Under the pieces are notes generated by a model, which was not told the DNA's origin, ran no database searches, and saw only the letters and a list, made by a program, of their open reading frames with translations. This document shows, in pieces, positions 33,994 through 46,900 of a stretch of 64,000 nucleotides of DNA (position 1 is its first letter; every line of letters starts with the position of its first letter). The position numbers were made by a program, and so were the translations under genes. The stretch comes from Bos javanicus. Its lineage: Eukaryota; Chordata; Mammalia; Artiodactyla; Bovidae. The stretch covers positions 6,324,001-6,388,000 of the forward strand of contig NC_083870.1 in the NCBI RefSeq assembly GCF_032452875.1, in the 5' to 3' direction.

Positions 33994-35657
33994 CACCTAG
34001 GTAAAATATAAAGGTAGGAATCCTCTTAAACTTAGAGGAAAATAGCAAGTTTTAGGTTCTTGTAAATGGGAAGAGAAACCATTCAAGACAGTAATTAATT
34101 CATAGCACTAATCTCATCAGGAGGGCAACACACACACAACATCATTTTAACTTAATACTTCCAAAAGGCCACAACTCCTAAGAGTATCATTTTGAAGGGT
34201 AGGGCTTTATGGGTACAAATATTTAGCCCATAACAAAAACTGAGCTGAGAGGGGATGCTTTATTCAAAGTTGAAAAGTCAGCTGAATTTGAGATGCAGAA
34301 AGAAATAGTTATCCACAATGGACAGTATATAGATTTATTAAAGAAAATAGCTACCCTAGGACCTATGAGCAGTGGAAAAGAATGATATAGAAAATTCTAT
34401 ACACCAATGACATGACAAAGCAGAGTGTTTTCCTTTATGCACGACTGGCTGTGCATATTAATGCATTTCAAATTGGAGCCTCATTATATATTACCTATAG
34501 GTTGTTGGATACTGTTATAATTACCAAAATGCCTTTGTTGTCATTTCCTGGAGTGGGTTTGTCTTTTTCTATCATTGCCATCGCAAAATAATGAGTCCAT
34601 AAGCATTCCAGGCATTACCCTTATTGTATACTGGACCAAACTGGGCCCTGTCTGCAAATTTTAAGTGCCATTCTGGTGCACTGAATGAACAAAGAAGATA
34701 CATAATATCCCTGACAGCTTCTGACTTTGGCCAAGCTTATTGCAACTGGAATATGCAACATTCAACACATCAAACTCATATTCAAAGTGTATTCTTTCAA
34801 GATGAATAGAATATCAACCAAAAGGAATTCAAGATGCTGTGAAGATTTAACAATTCAAGACTATGGTAAATAGTAGAAGCAAAAATATCTAAATACTCAA
34901 CCTGATGTATGATGTAAACATGATGGTTTAGAAGACAAACTTTAGAGAAAATAGATTTTGCATAAGATTGCAAATGAAATTACAGCAAAGTGCATCCTCC
35001 ATTAGAAGGTGGTCCAAGAGACGTGTCCCCCACTAGGTTCACTGCCTATAGTTTAAGAATAATTAATACATTGTAAATGTTTTAAGAATTATTAGAGGGG
35101 TGCATGAGTGTGATTCTCTGTGTGTGCTGTTTGTGTGTGTGTACCTGTATGTGCGTGAATGTTCTTTGCAATAAAGAAGAAAACACAAAGAAGAGTTATC
35201 TGAAGGGAAAAAAAATGAGAGGCAGAAAACTTTTAACTTTTAACAAATCTTCAAATAGGTAAATGATATATAGTCATTATAGCTCCTCATTTTGCACATT
35301 TGATGACAAGATCAGTATTATTTAATCCTAAATAAGACACGATCACACTTTATCAATCTGTAATGAAAGACTATTAACATAGATATGTAGCAGGGGGGGA
35401 ACTTTTTTCCATCTGGCACCAATGTTTCTTTAAAAGGCCACAGTCTTGGTTTAAAAAATGCTCTGGTAAACATTTAGGCAAAAAGCTAAAAATCTTGGGG
35501 CAAGGCTTGCTAAAAGATACAAAGTCAAAGTGCATACTTAAACAGTTTTTAAAAATAAACAGGGTAAAAAAATTTCAGGGACAAGAAAAATGGTCAAAGA
35601 TCTACAATCAGAAAAAGCCAGTAGATTATTTTTGAGACTAATTAATAAATTTTATTG
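33994..35657. other. Unassigned 1.7 kb, AT-rich
   Basis: No gene or interspersed repeat recognised. Contains an irregular TG-rich stretch at about 35100-35160. Confidence 0.45.
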
Positions 35658-35872
35658 AACTTCCCAGGTGGCTCAGATGGTAAAGAATCCAACCTGCCAA
35701 TGCAGGAGAGACAGGTTTAATATGTCGGTTAGGTAGATTCCCCAGATAAGGAAAGGGCAACCCACTCTAGTATTCATGCCTGAGAAATCCCATGGACAGA
35801 GGAGCCTGGAGGGCTACAGTCCATCAGTTTGCAAAAGAGTCAGACACAACTTAGTGACTCAACAACAACAAT
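35658..35872 (+). mobile_element. Bov-tA SINE
   Basis: Forward SINE from 'gaacttcccaggtggctcag' to a 'caacaacaacaata' tail. Confidence 0.92.
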
Positions 35873-36135
35873 AGAATTCATTGCTTCAGTATAGTTTTAG
35901 ACTTTAAGAATGATTGAGCAGAGTTCCATACATTCACCCCTCACCTCAGCATGGTTTCCCTTACTACCAATATGTGCATTAGAATAATGCCTGACATTTG
36001 TAATCTTTATCATTAATGAAAACATATTGGCACAACATTGCTAACTATAGCCCATCATTTATATTAAGGTTCACTTCTGTGTTAAATATTTTTTGGATTT
36101 TGATGAAAGCATAATAACCTAAATCCATCATCATG

Positions 36136-36410
36136 GCAGCTGCGGCTAAGTCGCTTCAGTCGTGTCTGACTCTGTGCAACCCCATAGACGGCAGCCCACC
36201 AGGCTCCCCCATCCCTAGGATTCTCCAGGCAAGAACACTGGAGTGGGTCACCATTTCCTTCTCCAATGCACAAAAGTGGAAAGTGAAAGTGAGGTCGCTC
36301 AGTCGTGTCCGACTCTTAGCGACCCCATGGACTGCAGCCCACCAGGCTCCTCCGTCCATGGGATTTTCCAGGCAAGAGTACTGGAGTGGGGTGCCATCGC
36401 CTTGTCCACA
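36136..36410 (-). mobile_element. BOV-A2 dimeric SINE
   Basis: Reverse-strand dimer with the linker 'acaaaagtggaaagtgaaagtg'. Low divergence. Confidence 0.94.
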
Positions 36411-36580
36411 GTTTCATACTAAAAAAATTTCACTGTCCCTCAAATCCCCTGTGCTTCACCTATTCATCCCTTTAGTCCTACCCTCCCCTCAACCCATCAC
36501 AACTTTTACAAGTGGATACGGTGTCTTGCCCATCGTGGTACCTCTAGTATGTCTAGCACTGTGTCTGATTTATAGTTGCC

Positions 36581-36786
36581 TCTTGTGTGTGCATGCTAAG
36601 TCACTCAGCCATGTCTGACTCTCTGCGACCCTATGGACTGTAGCCTGCCAGGCTCCTCTGTCCTTGGGATTTCCCAGGCAAGAGTACTGGAATGAGTTGT
36701 CATTTCCTTCTCCAGGGATCGAACTTGTATCTCTTTCTCCTGCCTTGGCAGGCAGATTCTTTACCACTGAGAAATGTGGGAAGCCC
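36581..36786 (-). mobile_element. Bov-tA SINE with 9-bp target duplication
   Basis: Reverse-strand SINE lacking a block after 'ccttctccaggga' (internal deletion). Identical 'atagttgcc' flanks it (36572-36580 and 36787-36795). Confidence 0.93.
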
Positions 36787-36795
36787 ATAGTTGCC

Positions 36796-37922
36796 ACTCA
36801 TATGTCTTTAAAATGAATCAAACTCAAACAAATGCAGGCTTAAGGCAGGTCTTGAAAAGTAACAATAATTAACACAAGGGAATCTGGACACCAGAGGCAT
36901 CAAAGACTGCTCCAGATCAGGCCCTCTGGAAAGCAGATGTCCAAACAAGGTAAATGCACAGTAGATGTACTGGAGGGACAATGCCTTAAAAGATAGGGGG
37001 GAAGGAGCAGAAACAGGCAGGGAAATGTTTAGATCACAAAGCAAGTTAAATGTTTGTGAAAACAGATAGTAAGAAAGAATGCCAGGCAGCAATAGACCAG
37101 ACTAAAGTGCAGCTCTGGTATCTCAGCCAATCTAACATGGAGACCCAGAGCAAATAATCTATTAATATTAGAAGTTTCCCACATGCACAGAAATGCAGAC
37201 CCTTAACCTTCACCGCATTTAGGCATTGGCTAGTGCTGTGTAGGAAGAGTGTGTGTGGCTCCAGTGCTTCATTGGATCCAGAAGGCAATGCAGCAATAAG
37301 CTGTCAACTGACTGCCCTTTATTTAACAGGTCCTGTCTCAAAAACAGATCTGAGTGACATTTCAGCATGACTGCTGCCAGACACTTAGGACAAGAGAGAA
37401 GAGCTAGGAAGCTTCTTCTTTATCCAAACTCAATTCATCCTGGTGTGGCTTTATTATGCTATTGAAAATACCTTGGATTTCAAAAATTTCAGAGTAAGAC
37501 ATTCTGAAAGTTGCATATATAAATATGCTCCTTAACTAAATATGTATTTATTGTTTTCAATTATGACTTCCAACCTCTTTAAAATAGAACATTAAGAGCT
37601 AGTTGCCTGCTACTCAATTGCCAGGCAGTTTCCCCACCCACATTGTGCTGAAATCTACCCACTTATCTATCCCTTCTTTAATTTTTATGCATGGAAACTT
37701 CTCTTGGGTGTTCACTTTCTAAAAATGGAGATGCATAATTTACTTGAAGATCTTAAAGTTGAATATTTATGAAAATATGTCAGTGGAAAGCATGTATTAT
37801 TAGCAGGATTTAAACTAGGAAGAATGATTCCATTTCTATTGAATAGATAACATCTCTTAAAGTCCCTAAAAAAGGAAAAAAAGAAGTCACGTAGCTTTTC
37901 CAAGGAAACCACGTGAAGAGTG
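36796..37922. other. Unassigned sequence
   Basis: No gene or repeat recognised in 1.1 kb. Confidence 0.45.
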
Positions 37923-37955
37923 GTTGGACACGACTGAAGCGACTTAGCAGCAGCA
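37923..37955 (+). mobile_element. 33-bp BOV-A2 end
   Basis: Only 'ggacacgactgaagcgactt' plus 'agcagcagcag', the 3' terminus of a BOV-A2 SINE. Confidence 0.8.
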
Positions 37956-38631
37956 GTGCATGCGATTTGTGAAACTTTATTTCTTCTCTTTTAGCGCTTT
38001 TCACATTTCTATTTTTCTACCAACCTCTTAAATAATAGATATGATTTATGAGATATAACTACCTTAAAGCATTTTCTTATAAATGTTTCAATGGCTGTCA
38101 TGGAAACAGCTGAGAACAATTCATTGTAAAGATCTGGTGTTAATGATCATATTTGAGGTTTACTGCCCTGGAACTTCATGATGGTATTTTTCAGTCATGT
38201 TACAATCTTTTATAGAGTCCTTTGAATAGGATCATTTGGTTGAATCAGTTATATAACACAAGACTCTAGCTCATCATACAAACTCAACAATTGATTAAAT
38301 TAGTCTAAGCTATTTATATTAACTGATCTCAAAATACATATTAAAAAGTAATTTTCTAGAATGACTTTCACAAAGTAATGAGAAAAATAATCTTGAGCTT
38401 TTATTCAAGCTGGTGGTATGCTAGTACCCACTCTTCTTTGTTTAATAGTTGTAAATAAAAGTCATTCTTGATTAAAGTTCCTCAAGTAAATATTATTAAT
38501 TATATGAAAGTTGTGTTTATTTATATCCCCCAAGCTTGATTATCTTCTAATGCTTTCCCTCTCAGTAAATGACATGTTCATTTAGGAACACCAAGTTCTA
38601 CTAATTTTATCTCCAACATATATATCTATGT
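37956..38631. other. Unassigned AT-rich sequence
   Basis: No gene or repeat recognised. Confidence 0.45.
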
Positions 38632-41125
38632 TTGATAAGAAAGCCTTAAGTGAATGGTGCAAAGAAATATAGGAAAGTAATAGAATGTGAAAGACTAGAG
38701 ATCTCTTCAAGAAAATTAGAAATACAAACAGAACATTTCATGCAAAGATGGGCAAAATAAAGGACAGAAATGGTAAGAACCTAACAAAAGTAGAAGAGAT
38801 TAGGAATATGTGGCAAGAATACACAGAAGAACTACAAAAAAGGTCTTAATGACCTAGATAACCACAATGGTGTGGTCACTCACCTGGAGCTAGATGTCTT
38901 GGAGTGTGAAGTTAAGTGGGCCTTAGGAACCATTACTATGAACAAAGCTAGTGGAGGTGATGGAATTCTGGCTGAGCTATTTAAAATCCTAAAAGATGAT
39001 GCTGTTGAATGCTGCACTCAATATGCCAGCAAATTTGGAAAACTCAGCAGCAGCTACACAATTGGAAAAGGTCACTTCTCATTCCAATCCCAATGAAGGG
39101 CAATGCCAAAGAATGTGTGAACTACTGCAAAATTGCACTCATTTCACATGCTAGCAAGGTAATGATCAAAATCCTTCAAGCTAGGCTTCAGCAGTACATG
39201 AACTGATAACATGATGTACAAGCTAGATTTAGAAAAGGCAGAGGAACCAGAGATCAAGTTATCAACATTCACTGGATCATAGAAAAAAGCAAGCGAATTC
39301 AAGGAAAACATCTACTTCTTCTTCATTGACTATGCTAAAGTCTTTGACTGTGTGGATTGCCACAAATAATGGAAAATTCATAAAGAGACAGGAATACCAG
39401 ACCACCTTACCTGCCTCCTGAGAAATCGGTATGCAAGTCAAGAAGCAAAGGTTAGAACCAGACAAGGAATAAATGACTGGCTCAAAACTGGACAAGGAGT
39501 ATGTCAAGGCTGTATATTGTCACCTTGCTTACTTAAGTTCTATGCAGAGTACATCATGTGAAATGCTGAGCTGGATGACTTACAGCTGGAATCAAAATCA
39601 CTGGGAGAAATATCAATAACCTAAGATATGTAGATGACACCACCTAATGGTAGAAAGTGAAGAGCCTAAAGGCCTTTTGATGAAGGTGAAAGAGGAGAGC
39701 AAAAAAGCTGGCTTAAAACTCAACATTCAAAAAATACAGCCACTATGGAGAACAGTGTGGCGATTCCTTAAAAAATTAAATAGAACTGCCATATGACCCA
39801 GCAATCCCACTGCTGGGCATACACACCGAGGAAACCAGAATTAAAAGAGACACATGTACCCCAATGTTCATCACAGCACTGTTTACAATAGACAGGACAT
39901 GGAAGCAACCTAGATGTCCATCAGCAGATGAATGGATAAGAAAGCTGTGGTACATACACACAATGGAATATTACTCAGCCATTAAAAAGAATACATTTGA
40001 ATCAGTTCTAATGAGACGGATGAAACTGGAGCCTATTATACAGAGTGAAGTAAGCCAGAAAGAAAAACACCAATACAGTATACTAACGCATACATATGGA
40101 ATTTAGAAAGATGGTAATGATAACCCTGTATGCAAGACAGCAAAAGACACAAATGTAAAGAACAGTCTTTTGGACTCTGTGGGAGAGGGCGAGGGTGCGA
40201 TGATTTGGGAGAATGGCATTGAAACATGTGTATTATCATATGTGAAATGAATCACCAGTCCAGATTCGATACATGATACAGGATGATTGGGGCTGGTGCA
40301 CTGGGATTACCCAGAGGGATGGGATGGGGAAGGAGGTGGGAGGGGGGTTCAGGATGGGGAACACATGTACACCCGTGGCAGATTCATGTGGATGTATGGC
40401 AAAACCAATACAATATTGTAAAGTAACAAGCCTCCAATTAAAATAAATAAATTTATATAAAAAAATAAGGTCATGGCATCTGATCCCATCATTTCAAGGC
40501 AAATAGATGGGGGAAAAAGTGGAAACAGTGACAGACTTTATTTTCTTGTGTTCCAAAAATCACTGTAGATGGTGACTTTAGCCATGAAATTAAAAGATGT
40601 TTGCTTCTTGGGAGAAAAGCTGTGACAAACTTAGGCAGCATATTCAAAAATAGAGACATCACTTTGCCAACAAAGGCCAGTATAGTCAAAGCTGTAGTTT
40701 TTCCAATAGTCATGTATGGATGTGAGAGTTGGACCATAAAGAAAGCTTAGTGCTGAAGAACTGAGGCTTTTGAACTGTGGTGCTGGAAAAGACTCTTGAG
40801 AGTCCCTTGGTCAGCAAGGAGATCAAACCAGTCAATCCTAAAGGAAATCAACCCTGAATATTCATAGGAAGGACTGATGCTGAAGCTCCAATACTTTGGG
40901 TACCTGATGTGAAGAGCTGAATCATGAGAAAAGACCCTAATATTGGGAAAGATTGAAGGCAGGAGGAGAAAGGGACGACAGAGGATGAGATGGTTGGATG
41001 ACATCACAGACTCAATGGACATGAGTTTGAGCAGGCTCCGGAATATGGTGAAGGACAGGGAGGCCTGGTGTGCTGTAGTTCGTTGGGTTGCAAACAGTCA
41101 GACATGACTGAGTGACTGAACAACA
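38632..41125 (+). mobile_element. BovB, 5'-truncated, split by an L1
   Basis: BovB occupies 38632-39736 and 40468-41125, interrupted by an L1. The first half covers the reverse-transcriptase region in broken frames ('MNKASGGDGILAELFKILKD' near 38940) and the second the C-terminus and 3' end. Frames are heavily damaged, so this is an older copy. Confidence 0.92.
39737..40459 (+). mobile_element. Bovine-type L1 3' end nested in BovB
   Basis: Forward L1 from 'cagccactatggagaacag' through the 3' UTR to 'ccaattaaaataaataaat'. 'aaaaaata' flanks it (39729-39736 and 40460-40467), and BovB resumes in register after it. The end of ORF2 is readable: frame 39864-40106 reads SADEWIRKLWYIHTMEYYSA. Confidence 0.93.
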
Positions 41126-41126
41126 A

Positions 41127-41785
41127 CAGATGAAAACTTGTGTTGAACATCTTTTCATATGATTGCTTGTTATCTGCATGTTCTTAGGTGAGATATCTGT
41201 TCAGATCTTTTATCCATAGGGTTTTGGCTTTCTTATTGTTGAGTTTTAAGAGTCCATTATATATTTTAGATGCAAGTCCTTTATCAGATATCTGCTTTGC
41301 AAATATTTTATCTCAATGTATTGCTTTTGTTCTCATTTTCTTAACAGTGTCTTTCACAAAACAAAATACTTTAATTTAAATAAAGCTCCACTTAACCTTT
41401 TTTGTCTTTCAAGAATCATGCTTTTGGTATTGAATCTAAAATTTTATAACCAATCCCAAAGAGACTTATATTTTTTTCCCTATGCTATCTGCTAAAAATT
41501 TTAGAGTTTTGCACTTTATATGAAAATGAAAAACTATGAATTAGAGTTAATTTTTGTGAATGGCATAAGGTTTGTGTAAATTCACTCATTTATTTTTACC
41601 TGTAGATTTTCATTTGTTCCAGCAACATTTGTTAAAAAGATTATCCTTTCTCCATGGAATTGTTTTTGCTCACTTGTTGGAAATTTGTTAATTATATACC
41701 CGTGTGGGTCTCTATCTGGGCTCTCTATTCTGTCCCATTGGGATTTTTGTCTATTCTTTTACCAATACCATGCAATTGGGGATTA
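41127..41785 (-). mobile_element. Old L1 ORF2 fossil
   Basis: Reverse old-L1 words: 'cttattgttgagttttaagag', 'gtcctttatcagatat', 'tctgggctctctattctg'. Many stops. Confidence 0.75.
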
Positions 41786-41943
41786 TTTTTAACTTTAAAT
41801 TCCAGTACCATACATTGAGAATAAACAAATCATAAGTGCACAGTTCAATGAATTTCCATTAAATGAACACATCTGTGTAATCTGTTCCCGAACCAAAAAT
41901 CTGTGTATTACTAGCATCTTAGAAGCTCTTTTCCTTTCCTTCA

Positions 41944-42025
41944 GGGAAGCCTGGTGTGCTGGGGTTGCAAAGAGTTCATGAGGTTGCAAAGAGTCAGACT
42001 CGACTTAGTGACTGAGCAACAAAAG
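41944..42025 (+). mobile_element. ~80-bp BovB 3' tail
   Basis: Contains 'ggaagcctggtgtgctgggg', with the motif 'ggttgcaaagagt' present twice in tandem, then 'gactgagcaacaaaag'. Confidence 0.75.
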
Positions 42026-42404
42026 AAGCTCCTTAAGTTCCTCCTTCCAGCTAGAACACCTTCCTAGGAAAAGCACTATTCTTTTCCTACAAAGTTCTGA
42101 TAGCATAGGTTTCAAATTTTATATAAGTAGGAATCATATAGTATGTAGTTCTATGTGTGTCTGGCATCTTCGGCTCAGCATTACATTTGCAGGAGTCACC
42201 CATATCCATGTACATTGTTTTAAATCATTCTCATTGCTGTTTAGTATTATGGCAATGGTATCTGATTAGATTTCAGTTTTGACCTATTACAATAATGCTG
42301 CTATGAACATTCCTATACATCTTGGAAAGTAGAGGTGTGCATTTCTATCGAGTACCTACCTAGGAATGGAACTGCTGATTCATAAAGAAGGTGTATGTAT
42401 AGCT

Positions 42405-42576
42405 CCAGTGTGTGCATACATGCTCAGTTGTGTTCAACTCTTTAAGACTCAATAGAATGCAGCCCACCAGGCTCCTCTGTCCATGGGATTTTCCAGGCAA
42501 GAATATTGGAGTAGGTTGCCATTTCCTTCCCCAGGGCATCTTCCTGACCCAGCAATTGAATCCACGTCTCCAATAG
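42405..42576 (-). mobile_element. Bov-tA SINE, head missing
   Basis: Reverse BovA part plus the start of the tRNA-like part, ending at 'gaatccacgtctccaata'. The old L1 continues after it. Confidence 0.85.
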
Positions 42577-42632
42577 ATACTGTCAAAAGTTTTTCAAAAG
42601 AAGTTGTACCAATTTACATTTGCCTCTTTAGG

Positions 42633-43904
42633 GTACAGTTGACCATAAAGCTTCATGAAACCTTCCCAGACACCTAATGTTCAGCTGACTTTGAAAAATA
42701 CTGTGTTAGGAGCTTCCCAGAACCTCAACTTATTGATCCAGGTTCTCCAGATATATACTGCTCCTCAAGAAATTCCTGAAATCTTTTACATTAACTCTTG
42801 GCATTTCCAAGCCCAGTTCCCATATAGCCACTCTTTGACATTTGCCACACGCAAGCATACACTACAATCACCATAACCACCACCACCACCAAGCAGTGAT
42901 ATATTTTTAAAAGCAAAATAATGTAATGTATTTCCCGAATTTAGCATATCTAAGGATTTCCACTTCCATTTATATTTTATTATATCCACCCTGTTTCATA
43001 GGTTTCCCCTCAAATCTTTTTAGACTTAGGTCCAGACACAGTGTAAATTTTCTAGTAAGTTCAAACCACCCCTTGGTCTGCCATCTAGTTACTCTCAGCT
43101 GTCCTAGAGTTTGGCAGTCAGGACCAACTGGCCCTCCTACAGATCCCAGTAGACCAGGATTTGTTTGTATTATATTTTAGAAGGGCAGAGATATGAGGCT
43201 GGATAAACAATAATTGATCTTTTGAAAACAGCATTAGGCTGTGCTCTCCCTGTGGCTTAGCAACCAGACTGTGAACACGTGCAAGGAGCATCACATGGAG
43301 ACTGTGAATCCCGGAGCTTGGAGACTCAGCTCGCAGAAATGAGAAGGAAGGCCGGATGCTGCCCAAACTCCATATAATAAAATTTTGTTTTAATGGTTAC
43401 ATTTCTAGGAATCACACCCTTGTTTTCAAACAGCTGGGGACCAATCTATTTCTCTGAAGTGAATTAGTGAGCCAAAGGGAGTATTCTTCCTATAGCAAGT
43501 AGAAAATGAAAATGATAAACAGAAGCCCCCATGCCTAAGCTTTCTTCCCCCTTAGCTTTTTGAAGGGGAGAACAGCTAGCAGTTATTACAGAGATAAATG
43601 ATACACTGGAGCTGGAATGGGGTACATAAGACTACATGGACTTCTGCAGAACCCAGTAGTACTGTTCTAGAGTCCAATCTATTGACATCAGTGTAAAAAA
43701 ACATACAAAATGAATTTATATTCTCTTGAGCAAATTGTAAGTGTAGTACAAACACTTGCTCTGTTTAGTACAAACCCATAGCTTTCAAGATTGACCTAAA
43801 TCTGAGTCTATCTGCCCTTCCAAACTTCCACCCACTGTGTCATCCTATCTCTCTACTTACTTTCTATAGATTTCTGTCGATTTTACAACTTTGTAACTTT
43901 CATT
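42633..43904. other. Unassigned sequence
   Basis: No gene or repeat recognised. Contains a short ACC run near 42878-42893 and one member of a 26-bp repeated motif (43276-43301). Confidence 0.45.
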
Positions 43905-44240
43905 CCCTTTGAATTCTTTCCTCCTTTTTCTTATGCTCCATTTTTATTTCGCCATCTCTCCTTTTGAAAACCAGCTCAAATGCCACCTCTTCCAGGATGT
44001 CTTCCTTAAATTTTCCCAGTATTACAAGGCATGTATCTCTTTTTGCCCCAATAACATTGCTTTTAAACTTCTGCTTAAGTATTTACTGCATCTGGCCTCA
44101 GTTTATGCATAGCATATTTATAAGTACCTTCACTGTATTCCGTGGTAATCTTTATAGAGGCAAGGTTCTTTCTCTTTTATTTGAACTTTATATTCATCAC
44201 AGCATGTCCACAATGCCTTAGTAAGTGCTATAAGAACTTG
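43905..44240 (+). mobile_element. L2 LINE 3' fossil
   Basis: Forward L2: 'ccagctcaaatgccacctctt', 'tttatagaggcaaggttctt', 'cacaatgccttagtaagtg'. Confidence 0.72.
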
Positions 44241-45349
44241 AAAAAAGAGAAGGATTTATAGAGGTCAGTTATCTTACAGAATGCCTTGCAAAAAAAACAA
44301 AAAACAGGAGAACATGAATCACCTGTTGGATTACGGGGACAGCTTCCTGTATAGTTACTTTCATAACCACCTCCTGTGGCCACAGGATTTAACCCCTGCA
44401 ATATTTTTTCCTTCACCAATTTCAACTCCAGCTCTCATCTTCTCACCAAGATCACCAAGTAACTGGCAACTCCCGATTTTTTGAGAAAAAACTTTCCCCA
44501 TGGCTGAATATAAACAGAGAAGAAGAACTGGCATGGATCCAGCAAGAGGTGATGGCAAGGGACTGAGATAATCTGCCTTCCCCGTGATCAGAGAACACAG
44601 AGGGGAGACTTGATCAAATGTATTTTAATGGGATTTAGACTGCTTTTGTCTTGGTTAAGCCCTGGAGGAAATAGGTTTCCATTTCTGTAAAATAATGATT
44701 TTCTTTGCAGCAGCTGGTGCCCACCCAGCAACCCACACGTGCAAGGACTCTCACATGGAGAATGGCCCACAGCTCCTTCACCAGTTCCCCCCCCCACACG
44801 CTCTCCATTTCCTGGTGAAAGAACAAGCACCCAGAGATTCCATGGCCTAAATCTGTGCTATTTTATTTTAAAGAAAGATGAGGGCAATCACCAGAAATTT
44901 TCCACTGTACCTGGATAAGTCTTAGCAACAGAGAATCCCAAGAGTATGAGTAACCATTCACTGGCTTATTTCCTTCAAGGCAGGTTTCATTGTCTGCGTC
45001 TCTTGCACCTGGGAGAGCACGTTGCTCATGACAGGGGCTCCATAGAGGTGTTTTTTTTTTTTAAGTGTTAATATTTTTGTTTTTTTGAACATTTATTTCC
45101 CTACTGACTTGTTGATTTATCTATTAAATACTCCCCTTCTTTTTCTGTCTAAACTGTACACATCATTCGTTTAACTCTTTCTTCATGAAATCCTTTTGCC
45201 TGATTCTTAAATCACTTAAGGAAGAAATTCTATAACTCAGTCCCTAACTGGGCAAATAGAATAAGGTTTGTGTTCTGCTTGATCTCTCTAATCGCCTTAT
45301 TTATCTGCTTGTTGCATCCAAACTTTAAGAAGAAATGACTGATTTGGAC
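44241..45349. other. Unassigned sequence
   Basis: No gene recognised. Holds the second member of the 26-bp motif (44736-44761) and a T run at about 45050-45062. Confidence 0.45.
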
Positions 45350-45471
45350 CAGTGGTTCTCAGACTTGACTGCATATTGGAATCCCCTGGAGAATATGCCA
45401 ACCCCAGAGTTTCTGATTCAGCAAGTTTGGTGTGGGGCATGAAAATTTGCCTTTCTAAAAACCATAGTTCA
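45350..45471. mobile_element. MER5A-like hAT element, left part
   Basis: Opens with the terminal repeat 'cagtggttctcagac' typical of this hAT family. Its other end lies at 46250-46302. Confidence 0.75.
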
Positions 45472-45627
45472 TCTCGGGGCTCTGTGACAACCTAGAGGGG
45501 TAGGATGGGGGTGGATGGGGTGGGAGCTGGTTCCTGTTGCTATACAGCAGAAATGAACAGAACATTGTAAAGCAATTATCCTCCAATTAAAAATAAAATT
45601 TAAAAGTAACAAAATGAATAAATAAAA
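45472..45627 (+). mobile_element. Short L1 3' end (older type)
   Basis: 'ggctctgtgacaacctagagg' to 'ccaattaaaaataaaat' plus tail. Flanked by 'accatagttca' (45461-45471) and 'accataattca' (45628-45638), a 10/11 match. Confidence 0.82.
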
Positions 45628-45638
45628 ACCATAATTCA

Positions 45639-46249
45639 AAAAGACACATGTACCCTAATGTTCACTGCCACAATATTTATAATAGTCAGGACATGGAAGC
45701 AACTTAAATGTTCATCGACAGATGAATGTGTGGTACATATGTGTGGTAGGAAGATGTGATACATATATACAATGGAATATTACTCAACCATAAAAAGAAA
45801 CGAAATTGAGCCATTTGTAGAGCCATGAATGGACCTAGAGCCTGTTATACAGAGTGAAATAAGCCAGAAAGAGAAAAATTAATATTGTGTATTAAAATAT
45901 ATATGTGGAATCTTAAAAAAATGGTACAGAAAAACCTATTTGTAGGGCAGCAATAGAGACACATATGTAAAGAATGGACTTGTGGACATGGCGGGGAAGT
46001 GGGGTGGGATGAACTGGGAGATCAGGACTAACACATACACTACCATGTGTGAGATAGTGGGAGCTGCTGCCTAGCACAGGGAGCTCAGCTCAGTGGTCTG
46101 TGATGACCGAGAGGAGTGGGATTGGGGTAGGGGTGGGAAGGAGGCCCAAGAGGGAGAGATACATGCATACATCTAGCTATTTCACTTCGTTGTACAGCAG
46201 AAACTAACACAACATTGCAAAGCAATTATACTCCAATAAAAATAAAGTT
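45639..46249 (+). mobile_element. Second L1 3' end (older type)
   Basis: Forward L1 from the end of ORF2 ('atggaatattactcaacc') through the 3' UTR to 'ccaataaaaataaag'. It directly follows the first L1's duplication. Confidence 0.85.
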
Positions 46250-46302
46250 TTCAAATGATATTAATTTAGCTGGTCTAGGGGACTAGTCCTTGAAAACCAC
46301 TG
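46250..46302. mobile_element. MER5A-like hAT element, right part
   Basis: 'gctggtctaggggactagtc' then the inverted terminus 'tgaaaaccactg' completes the element opened at 45350. Confidence 0.7.
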
Positions 46303-46469
46303 ATTCAGAGGAAACTTGTTACAGCACTTAAATGTTTCAGCTCAATTCTTCTTTCAAAATCTCTCTCTTTCTCCTGCTTATCAGACCCATAAGATCCTGG
46401 ATATATTTAAATCTTCTTACCACAGCAACACATTCCTTCCCAGTATGGTTACTGCCTCCCTTTGCATTT

Positions 46470-46900
46470 CTAGGCAGATGGTCTCCTACTACCCTATCCA
46501 ATCCTACGCCAAACCCTACCCTCTAGCTCTGCTGTGCTTTTTGTGGTTTCCTGAACATCTGCAATGCTATTTCAACTTCTTTGCACATGCTGTTTCCTCT
46601 AACTGGAATGCTCTTTCCTTCCTGACAAGTTCTTTTTTAACCTTCAAAATTCAACTCTTACTCTGACTTTCCTAATGGTTTTCTCTAACCAGCACACACT
46701 CTCTGCCTCCCCCAACTCTATTCTCCCTCCACTTTTGTACACAGGCAGTTGACTGATTTGTTTCTGGATGCTGCATAATAGTACCTACCTCCATTTGCGC
46801 TCACCACATTGTTTTGTCATTTTTTAAATGTCAGCCTTCTCCATCTGAGTGTGAGATTTTTTCAGTGGGGGCAGAACTAGAGTGATGTCTTATAAATTTG
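46470..46900 (+). mobile_element. L2 LINE fossil
   Basis: 'tctttgcacatgctgtttcc' and 'aactggaatgctctttcc' are typical of the forward L2 3' region. Confidence 0.65.

Larger units (their letters stand above)
41800..42632 (-). mobile_element. Second old L1 fossil, twice interrupted
   Basis: Reverse L1: 'taagtgcacagttcaatgaat', 'agtaggaatcatatagtatg', 'atgctgctatgaacattcc'. Its position in L1 is downstream of the preceding fossil, in the wrong order for one element, so it is separate. A BovB tail (41944-42025) and a SINE (42405-42576) sit inside. Confidence 0.7.

Noticed and set aside
38116..38127. 'acaattcattgt' as a paired SOX site
   Set aside because: Short AT-rich inverted words are frequent at this composition and nothing nearby supports it.
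43240..43380. Possible exon near 'cttggagactcagctcgcag'
   Set aside because: Slightly GC-rich, but no frame with splice sites on either strand could be supported.
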